Source: Plectosphaerella cucumerina (lineage: Eukaryota; Ascomycota; Sordariomycetes; Glomerellales; Plectosphaerellaceae). From it: a stretch of 64,000 nt of DNA. Below, one piece after another: positions 55,901 through 64,000 of this stretch. The position numbers were made by a program, and so were the translations under genes. The DNA lies in assembly GCA_020746995.1 (NCBI GenBank), contig JAGPXD010000001.1, forward strand, positions 1,488,001 through 1,552,000, written 5' to 3'. Position 1 is the stretch's first letter; each line of letters opens with the position of its first letter. Under the pieces are notes generated by a model. The model was not told the origin of the DNA. It made no database searches and worked only from the letters and a program-made list of their open reading frames with translations.

Positions 55901-57262
55901 AATCCAGGCACCTCGCAGATCCTTATATACCCAACCGTGTGGATCGCCAGCGTGGGTCGAGAACAATGAAAGCCTGGATTCCCTCCTGCAGCATGGCTCG
56001 TCCCTCGAATTTTCCTCTCAAAGAACTTTCTCGAACTCATCCCTGCGACCCTGCCTTCTCCCGCGGGCGGCCGAGTCGGGCCCGGAGTTTTCGGATGATG
56101 CCGCCCGGTCTGGATCATCCGAGTCATATTACCAAGTATCCGCAGTGCACCAGTGCAACCTCGGCAGGTACTGGTGATTACCTCGTCTTTGATTACATTG
56201 TTTCTTGTTAAACCTGTTCCCGCTTACGTTGTGAGCCCGACGGACCAGTCGAGGCCTGACGTCGCCCAGGCTTGGCTCCTTGGAACCCCGGACACATATC
56301 CACCTCGTTGCGCTACGCTACATTGCGCTGCCCAGCCAGCCCGACGGCACAGCAGACAAAGACGGTTCTGGTTCGTCCGAAGACATGTTCGTGGCTGGAG
56401 GTCACGTTGTGTATTAGTTTGATGGAGGCTTGTGGTTGTAAGCTTACCCCTATTTTCCTGGCCGCGGGATGACGGCGCCCCTGGCGGCTGACTCGGCAAC
56501 TTCGGGCACCAAACCCAACCCCAAGATTTCCTCGGAGTGGACGCCGGGACTTGTACTTGTACTGTAAGTACAGTGCAGTACTCTCGCCTCGCCGGGTTCT
56601 TCTGCCAATGCAAACACCCGCCTGCCGTCTCTGGGTCGATTCTTCAGAAGTCCTACATGCCACGGCTCCATCCAAGTCCTTCAAGTCCTGCGAATCTGCG
56701 AGTCGAGACGCCTTTGTGCTGCAGCAGTCGTGCTCCCGCGGCCTCCCGGCACGTTTCAACATGCCCCCCCGGACACAAAGAAAAAACCACCGGCAGAGCT
56801 GGACCACCCAGGACCAGCGTGCCAAGTCGAGCGTTGTGGGTTGTATTGCGGGTGGTGGTGTCGATCACAGGGAATGGACCGCTTCTAGACCTTCGAGATG
56901 CCCCGCGCTAGCCTCGTTTTGTGCTCCCTTTGGATCCCCTTGCTGCTTCCTTCCCTGGGTTTCCCCAGTCGAGAGGCCCGATATTGTGGCCGATAACGCA
57001 TCCCGCCCGCCCGATAAGACGGAGGGACCCATTTGAGACTCAAAGGTTGTACCATTCATCGATCAGTTCAATCCCGTCACTCGGGCACTCGTCTTTCCCT
57101 TTCCCGTCCGAACCTGGACGGCCGTCCCTAACATTAAAGTTCCATGTCTCTCCATCCCGCCGCGGCCCGCCAAGGCTTCCGTATCTTCTTCCTCCTCTCC
57201 TTCACCACAGCTGGCCGTCCCATGCATTCCGACGACCTATACCCCCTCCTCCCTTCCTCATA
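52979..57262. other. Long divergent intergenic region, noxA / F-box gene
   Basis: About 4.3 kb between divergent start codons. Reading frames here are short, Arg/Gly/Pro-rich and mutually overlapping; none is convincing. It probably contains long regulatory DNA and 5' leaders for noxA and the F-box gene. A small palindromic patch of GTAC/GTACT units lies near 56553-56582. Confidence 0.5.
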
Positions 57263-59163
57263 ATGACCGTCTCGAACGCCCGACCGAAGCTCCAGGAGCT
57301 GCCGGACGAGATTCTACTCCGCATTTTCAACTGTAAGCTCCTCCTCCCTCCTCCTCCCCTCATCGCACCATGACCCAGACAGACTGACTCGTCGGGTGTC
57401 CTTCAGTTCTCGACCCGATTGACTTCCCTGGCCTGCAGGGCTCATGTCGACGCATTCGCAAGATCTCGCTCGACAACAACCACTGGAGACTACGCACATT
57501 CGACCAGACGCCCTTCCTGGAGAACCTCGAGCGAAAGCGGCGGCTGTCTCAATACGTCGGAGATGGCATCCTTGGCTTGGGTCACCCGACCGCAGAAGAC
57601 CTCGATGCGGTAGAGGACCCCGCACACCCGTACGCCGAGCTACGAGAGGCGCGCAAGAAGCAGAGATACATGGACATCGCCAACTGGGACCCGACATACC
57701 CGGGCGAGTCCGTCGTCTGGTTCAACGAGTATGTACAGCGGTACGCCCCAGCCACAACAAACTGGCTGCAGCAGCCATTTATTCGAGACGGTGCTGCCGA
57801 GGATCGCCTCGATGCCCTCGGCGTCGCGTTGTACCAGCCGCCAAATGACCCGGGTAGCATGGTGGCTGTGTCACCGTTGGACGACGGCTCCATCTGCCTA
57901 TGGGACGTCAAGGGCCGAAACGGCCGGCGCAAGGGCGCCACCATGGCCAAGAGCGAGGCCGGCATCCTGCATATCAGAGGTTCTGGTCGCACCAGCAAGA
58001 TGGATACTAATGTCATTGAAAACATTGCCGTCGACAGTCACCGGGGCAAGGCCTTTGTCGCCGTCCAGGGCCATCTCAGGGAGGTCGACCTCGAGACCCT
58101 GCGGGTAGTCTCGGACCAGCCATTCGAGTGGTCGATCAAGACCCTCTCAGCAGCATCGCACGACGTGCCGCTCACCGTGGGCACCTCCCTCGGCATCCAC
58201 CTCTACGATTATCGCGCCAGGGTCAACCCCTCCCACTGCGTAGTCGACAAGATCTTCGACTCGGATCTCCCCGCCTACTCCCCACTCGCCCAGCCACATC
58301 CCCTCAGCATCCTCAACCTTCCCAACGCCGGCAACAGCACAACCATGTCTGACGACATTTACGTCGCCGGACGCTTCAGCAGCATTCTTCACTACGACCG
58401 GCGGCGCATCGGACGCTCCTCTCCCGTCGTCGGCAGCCTCCACTCTGGCGCCAAGCTGACGAGCATGACGCATCTCCCCTGCTCCTTTTCGCCGCTGGAC
58501 AGCGAGGTCCGCCGCCGCGGGGAGCTGACGGCCGACCAGGTGCGGCTTTCCAAGGAGAAGAAGGGCCGCACCTTGATCGCCTGCGGCGAATACAAAGGCA
58601 AGGGGTCCCTCGAGCTGTACGGGCTGCCGGCTACCAGCGCGCCCCTGCGGCCGGGCAGGGAGCACCACTCCCCGCACAAGAACCGGCAGACGGCCGCCTC
58701 GGCTGGACTGCTGTCAGTCGTCAACCACGGCACTCGCATCGTCTTCTCCGATAGGCAAGGCTACATCAAGTGGTTTGAGCGCGACGGCACGACTGAGGTG
58801 CGGCGGCATAAGATCGGCCACAGCGAGGTGCTCAACAAGCCGTCCCTCTTCTCGCGCATGCCCGGCGCCGGCGACATGGCGTGCAAGATGCTGTCGACTC
58901 GGGCGGTCGACGACATCGACAGCGCCGACCGGCTCAACGACGATGACGTCCTTTTCTGGACGGGCGAGAAGCTAGGCCTTGTCAGCTTCACGGGCAAGCC
59001 TGGGTCCAGGCCAGAGGATTTCGAGGACCGGCCGCCAATGTCCGAGGAACGGCAACGGCTGGAGCGCGAGGCTGAAGAGTTCGAGGAGAGGATGGCGCGC
59101 GCTCTGGAGCGGCAGGCCGACGACGTGCGCCTGGTGCGCCATCTGGGACTGGGGACGGCGTAA
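57263..59163 (+). CDS. F-box protein with predicted beta-propeller body
   Basis: Two exons: 57263-57332 and 57407-59163; 608 residues. The F-box at residues 9-50 (LQELPDEILLRIFN-FLDPIDFPGLQGSCRRIRKI, split by the intron) should bind Skp1 in an SCF ubiquitin ligase. The rest carries WD-like strands such as VAVSPLDDGSICLWDVKG, FVAVQGHLREVDLETLRV, GIHLYDYRARV, IYVAGRFSSILHYDRRR and IVFSDRQGYIKWFERDG, suggesting a beta-propeller that recruits a substrate. The C-terminus is a charged helix (SEERQRLEREAEEFEERMAR). The substrate is unknown. Confidence 0.88.
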
Positions 59164-59595
59164 GTCGAGGACGACGCCTCGGAGGATATGATGTGATGCA
59201 TCTGGGAGAGAGTACAGCGCCCCCGGCGCGATGGAGTTGGATACCCAAAATAGCGACTGATTTTTATAATTTATTTCCATCATTACCACCATGTTACCAG
59301 CCGTTCGTCGAACATCACCACCCCCGTTGAGCGTGTCTCGGACTGGCTTGGAGTGTGCCGCCTGGATCGGGGTTCCATTCTCTCCCGCGTCGCCCCTCGT
59401 GTCCCTTCATTCCACGTTCCAGGACCCTTTTCGCGGTCGTCTCACTCGCGCCGCCAGTCGCGTCCCTTCATTCTCTACACCTCCCTTGCATTCTGTCGAC
59501 TCGCGTTTAGGGGTATATCACCCCTCAAGGTGCCCAGCCATGGATTTCGCGCATCTCGACTAGACGGTGTAACCACTGCCTGCTTCACCTTCAAC
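59164..59595. other. Intergenic, F-box gene to Cas1p-like gene
   Basis: About 430 bases between two same-direction genes; it holds the F-box 3' UTR and the next promoter. The frame of the following gene is open upstream to 59353, but no better start than 59596 was seen. Confidence 0.5.
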
Positions 59596-62385
59596 ATGAC
59601 CAGCGTCAACAAACGGATGGGAGGCCTGTGGGCGCTCCTGTCCAAACTCGTCCTGCTTGCCGCATCAATAGCCCTCCTGGCCACAGTCGCCTGGCATGGC
59701 TTGACGGAAGATGAGGACCCTTACCGCTGCGCCGCCGTCCTCAACACTGGTCGCTGGATCGACCCGCCTCAGGAGGATGGCCACAGACTACCCTTGGCCC
59801 AGTGGCAGCCCGATGGCTGCGTGCTGCACCAGTACAGCTCAGAGGACATACGGCTTTGCATGGAAGGACGGCACATGGCTGCCGCTGGCGATTCCACTAC
59901 CCGGCAGGTGGTGTTTGGTCTGGGCCGCCTGGTAACGTTAACCTCACACCCCGACGACCATCCCGAGTATGGCTGTATCTAGAGCCTAGCTAACCTTGGG
60001 CCGAAACAGCTGGAACGAGAGGAGTGCAAATTTGACCAATTGGAACTTAACAGCAACAATAAGAAACATTCCCCCTTCAACCTGACCTACCACGGCGTCG
60101 AGCTCCGTCAATACTGGGCTCCCCATCTGGAGATCGACCTGGAGCGAGACAGGCTAGAATACGAGCTCCTCCAATTCCACGACGAAATTCTCGACCCGAA
60201 GCCCATCGAGACGCAAAAGTCTGCCGCCCTCGTCATGCTGGGCGTCGGCGCCTGGTTCGCCAAGGCAGACCAGGAGGGCAACGCCACGCAGATGGAGCAG
60301 TACAACAGCGCTCTCACAAAGGCTTCAGACCTGCTCGGCAAGTGGCAGCCCTACGACTTCATCACCGCCCCCATGGACCCTATCGACGGCGTGGGGAACC
60401 TGGTCGTCTTCGCGCCGCCTGCAGGACCATACTCTAATGTCACCAAGCCAAACCAGCGCGCCCAGCAGAAGGCGTTTGCCAAGGGCATGGTGTTCGGGTT
60501 GCAGAAGTGGCTGCATGACACTCAGGAGGAATGGAATTTCCCCTTGTCTTGGGCCTTCCCTGAGCTCATCATGCAGGACAACAAGACTATTGTTGATCCC
60601 GAAGGAACTGGCTACCATGTCATCGATATCGTTGCGGAGACGAAGGCGAATATCCTGCTCAACCTCCGCTGCAATGCGAAACTCGACCGTATGAGGGGAT
60701 ACCCCTATAACCGCACCTGCTGCACCGACTACGGCGTGAAGCCGCTTGTACAGCTGGTGCTCGTCCACCTCGGCCTGGCCTACCTCCTAGCATGCGTCGT
60801 TCTTGAGATCTTCACCTTGGCCATCTCCCGACGAGACGATGGCGAGGACGGCCTCACCACGCGCTGGCCCATCTTCAGCATCGAGACGGGAGCCTTCGTT
60901 CTCGCCCTGCTCATGAGCTACTACGCCGACCGTACGCAGCTCATGGCAAAGGGCGAAAAGGTCTACCTCCTCTGCGACTTCTTCCTCCTCTGCGCACCCT
61001 ATGTGGCCCTCGCCCTCGTCACCATCCGCCGGTCAGCGCCCGCTTCATCCGCATTCAAGGGCGACGAGGTCGGTCCCACGCCCGCACCTGCCCAACCACT
61101 CCTCTCGCGCGACCAGACCGAGGAGTGGAAGGGCTGGATGCAGTTCGTCATCCTCGCCTACCACTGGTCCGGCGCCTCCAAGAGCATGGGCGTCTACATC
61201 CTCATACGCGTCATCGTCGCCGCGTACCTCTTCCAGACGGGCTGGGGTCACACAACCTTCTTCCTCGTCAAAGCCGACTTCTCTTTCCACCGCGCCGCCG
61301 CCGTGTTGCTCCGCCTCAACCTCCTGAGTCTCTCGCTTGCCTATTTTATGAACACGGACTATATGTTCTACTACTTCTCGCCCCTCGTCAGCTTCTGGTT
61401 CATCATCGTCTATTTCACCATGCGGGTTGGCCATGAGCGCTATAACGCCGACACGCAGCTCTTGCTCGCCAAGATATTCCTCTCGGCTGCCCTTGTTGGC
61501 GGTATCGTCCTCGCCACGCCGCTTGCCGAGTGCATCTTCTGGGTCCTGCGCACTTTCTGCAACATTCGCTGGAACCTTGAGGGGTGGGAGTTCCGCGTCG
61601 GCCTCGACCTCTTCGTCGTCTATGCCGGTATGCTCGCCGCTGTAGCCTACCTACGCTGCAACGTGATTCCAGGACGAGCCCTCCGATTTTCTGCAGCGAC
61701 GCTGGGGCTCTGTGCCATGGCTGCCTATGGCGGCTTGGCTGACAAGATCCCGTTGCGCGAGTACCAGCGGTGGCACCCGTACGTTTCCATCGTGCCCATC
61801 CTAGGCTTCATCGCCGTGCGCAATGTCTCTGCTACGGTGCGAAACTACCATTCCATGGGTATGGCCTGGCTGGGCCGGTGCTCGCTTGAGACATACACAC
61901 TGCAGTTCCACCTCTTCCTCGCGGCAGACACAAAGGGTGTGCTGCTTATCGACCTCTTCCGAGGCGGCGACGGATCCCTCATTGGCGACAGGTGGCGTTC
62001 GCTGCTCATCGTCGTCCCGGTGTTCCTGTGGATCAGCTCAGCAGCCGCCACTGCCACGGCCAACCTCGTCAAAATCCTCACAGCGGAGGTTCCATCGAAC
62101 AACCCGCCTCAACTCCTCGTCAACGATAATGAGTGCGTGGATGAGGAGGACGGTGAGGTATACGATCCCTCAGCAGGGCTGCTGCAGCGGTGTCGCGACG
62201 CTGTCCCGCGGTTCAGGGAGCACATTCCGTCGGCAAGGAGCGTGTTCTTCTCGGTGCAGATGCGCGTGGTTGTCCTTTTGGGGTGTATGTGGCTGCTCAA
62301 TATTTTGAGCCCGGCGTACAACACCATGCCCATTCCTGATGGGTTTACGCCTCATCGTGCTGAGGAGAGCGCCGTGCCGACATGA
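59596..62385 (+). CDS. Cas1p/CASD1-type polysaccharide O-acetyltransferase
   Basis: Two exons: 59596-59931 and 60010-62385; 903 residues. The Met at 59596 opens a signal-anchor helix (LWALLSKLVLLAASIALLATVAW). A lumenal PC-esterase-like domain follows, with a GDS nucleophile segment (AAAGDSTTRQVVFGL, about residue 98) and GVGAWFAK. At its end is the conserved ILLNLRCNAKLDRMRGYPYNRTCC segment. The C-terminal half has many membrane helices and Cas1p acyltransferase features (QFVILAYHWSGASKS, AYLFQTGWGHTTFF, LGRCSLETYTLQFHLFLAAD). Such proteins acetylate glycans in the Golgi, as in capsule glucuronoxylomannan or sialic acid. In the DxxH position the sequence reads TGYH, so the catalytic Asp may be absent or elsewhere. 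The intron is in phase 0. Confidence 0.88.
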
Positions 62386-62688
62386 CCAGTGTCGAGGAAG
62401 GGGATGTAAGAGGCTTAGATGTATCGAGTAGGCGTTGCTTGCATGTTCTTGAGTTTGGTTGGTTTCTCAGAAGGGCGTTTGCTTGTCATAGTCTTGTGTT
62501 TCGAGGCTACATCCTGTCACTACAATTCGCGACTTTAGATTTGTCTTGAGCCGTCACACACAACCCACTCATGGTTAAGAAAAGCCCGAGGCCGGCAAAG
62601 GGGGGAAAAGGATGTCAATCGAGTATTGAAAAGAAGAACCATTCAAATGGCTGTGTTGAGTGACGGGAAAAAAAAGCAAAAATGAAGA
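62386..62688. other. Intergenic, Cas1p-like gene 3' end to tRNA-Ser
   Basis: About 300 bases without a gene. It includes the 3' UTR of the Cas1p-like gene and, near 62669-62676 read on the minus strand, a T run that could terminate the tRNA transcript. Confidence 0.5.
62669..62676 (-). terminator. Probable RNA polymerase III terminator of tRNA-Ser
   Basis: An 8-base A run on + (T run on the transcribed minus orientation) lies about 13 bases past the 3' end of tRNA-Ser, as expected for RNA polymerase III termination. Confidence 0.7.
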
Positions 62689-62791
62689 CGACACCTGAGT
62701 GATTCGAACACTCGCGGGCGAACCCATTGGCTGTCTCAGCTATCAGATGACTGGTAGCAGGCCAACGCCTTAACCACTCGGCCAAAGTGCC
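62689..62791 (-). tRNA. tRNA-Ser (anticodon GCT) with 22-nt intron
   Basis: On minus, acceptor GGCACTT (62791-62785) pairs with AGGTGTC (62696-62690), then discriminator G. The D arm is GCC...GGC. The anticodon stem TTGGC pairs with GCCAA (62731-62727). The anticodon GCT is at 62758-62756. The intron (62754-62733, 22 nt) follows position 37. A long variable arm (GGGTTCGCCC type) is typical of tRNA-Ser, and the T arm is GAGTG-TTCGAAT-CACTC. It decodes AGC and AGU. Confidence 0.95.
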
Positions 62792-63641
62792 GGTTGATGA
62801 CGTAAAGAGAGGTTGTTGCTAACCATATTGCCAGAGCGTGAGATGGCACAATAAGTTCGCGTCGACATTCAAACAAAGTCCTTGTATGAAGTTGAAGCAG
62901 CACGGAATTAACCCATATAGTAAGTCTGAAGTCCCTCATTCGTCTGCAATTACCTACCCAAGATACCTAGGTAATCGAGAGATGCAGTCGACCTGGTCAA
63001 GACAGCGGTGAGGGCGCAGATGGAACCATCTACTTCCCTCCTTCTCTCACCTCAAGTGAGCATCAATTGATGACTGTTGCCTGCTATTGAGGTTGAATCT
63101 TGGTAAAGGGGCGATGACCCCGGCTGGGCATCGGCCTCGGCCAAGGAACTCTGATGAATGACACGGCGAGGCAATGCACACACTACGACAGTCGGTCGGG
63201 TCGGGTTCGGGTGGTGGCTGAGGGCGGGCGGCGGCCCCGGTGACGCAAGCCTGCTTTTCGAGACGCGACACACTGGCACTGACTCCGCTCCGGCGCCCGC
63301 CCGCCCACGCCCCCAAGCCCCGTACGATGATACACTGTCCACCAGATCCACGCTGACTAACAGGTACGAGGGCCCCAGCCAATGCACTGCCCTGTGCCAG
63401 CGTGCTAGTACGTCGGTCGCTACCTACCACCGTTTGGGCGACGACGACGTCCTGCCACACTGCAAGAAGCCATCCCGCAAGGCAGGCGCGAAAGAGGACC
63501 CCCTCCTCCCTCTCCCAACACAACCCCACGAAATACCTCGCGCCCCGATCGAAAGGCGCTTGAGGAGAACACATCCTCTCTACCGCAAACCCATCGTCCA
63601 TCGCATCACATCCGCTCTCCCGCCCTCGAGAAGCGCCCACC
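62792..63641. promoter_or_regulatory. Upstream region of the class I myosin gene
   Basis: About 850 bases with no supportable gene, between tRNA-Ser and the myosin start. It probably contains the promoter and 5' UTR. Confidence 0.5.
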
Positions 63642-64000
63642 ATGGTGAGACACTCCCCGCGCATCACGCCGGGCCCCTGCCCTTCCGTGTCGGCATCGAC
63701 GACGGCCTCTCCAGCACTACGATACCTTTCCATCTGGCTGCCTACCAGCCCGTCACTTCCGATCAGACCGCTGACCATTGTCTCTCAACACCGTAGGGTA
63801 TCTCGAGACGTCCCAAGGACAAGTCGGCGCGCAATGCCCAACAGGGCTCGTCTCAGGGCGGCGCGGCCAAACCGAAAAAGGCCACATACGAGGTCACCAA
63901 GAAGAAGGAGATTGGCGTCTCCGATCTGACCCTGCTCAGCAAGGTCTCCAATGAGGCCATCAACGACAACCTCAAGAAGCGATTCGAGGGTCGCGAGATC
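63642..64000 (+). CDS. myoA: Class I myosin, 5' end only (runs off the window)
   Basis: The coding part of exon 1 is the ATG alone (63642-63644), directly followed by gtgaga; the intron ends ...cgtag at 63796 and exon 2 begins GGT ATC TCG. The protein starts MGISRRPKDKSARNAQ, then KPKKATYEVTKKKEIGVSD and LTLLSKVSNEAINDNLKKRF, which is the start of the motor domain of fungal class I myosins (Myo3/Myo5, MyoA). These motors drive actin patch assembly and endocytosis at hyphal tips. The window stops at EGREI, just before the expected YTYIG motif; motor, IQ, TH1 and SH3 parts lie beyond. Identity is firm from the N-terminal signature. Confidence 0.9.

Overview
This is a GC-rich eukaryotic window from a filamentous ascomycete (Pezizomycotina). 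The evidence is short introns (45-152 nt) with GT...AG ends and CTAAC/CTGAC-like branch sites, two nuclear tRNA genes with introns after position 37, and typical filamentous-fungal proteins: NADPH oxidase NoxA, a hybrid histidine kinase, class II DAHP synthase, HYPK, and class I myosin. A Sordariomycete is my best guess from protein style; I could not test it.

Layout, left to right: a GH18 chitinase (+, 1086-2415); VPS53 (+, 4868-7542); tRNA-Leu(CAG); an LRR/RGG protein on the minus strand whose N-terminus is cut off by a 7-C homopolymer (8293-9354); thioredoxin reductase (+, 10453-11514); three minus-strand enzymes (methyltransferase, amidase, class II DAHP synthase; 11645-16595); HYPK (+, 17191-17629); an MDR oxidoreductase (+, 18638-19810); a gene-poor stretch with a (TG)41 tract and a decayed minus-strand gene (about 19.8-25.4 kb); a fungal protein with a half zinc cluster and a catalytically dead caspase-like domain (+, 25403-27455); secreted phospholipase B (-, 27892-29877); a 1201-residue AT-hook/BRCT protein (+, 31721-35377); an unknown 393-residue protein (-); a Wss1-type WLM metalloprotease (+, 37818-39052); a 1402-residue hybrid histidine kinase (-, 39580-43840); a 4.6-kb gene-free stretch; a PD-(D/E)XK-like orphan ORF (+, 48478-49311); a DJ-1/PfpI protein (+, 50118-50955); noxA (-, 51190-52978); a 4.3-kb gene-free stretch; an F-box/beta-propeller-like protein (+, 57263-59163); a Cas1p-type O-acetyltransferase (+, 59596-62385); tRNA-Ser(GCT) (-); and the 5' end of the class I myosin gene (+, 63642 to the window edge).

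Most genes are housekeeping or signalling genes and do not form one pathway. A loose redox theme exists (thioredoxin reductase, NoxA, DJ-1-like protein, hybrid kinase), as does a DNA-maintenance theme (Wss1, the BRCT/AT-hook protein, the LRR protein with a PCNA-binding-like motif), but I see no evidence that either is an operon-like unit. No secondary-metabolite cluster, transposase, reverse transcriptase or CRISPR array was seen. Exon boundaries were set by hand from reading frame and splice consensus.
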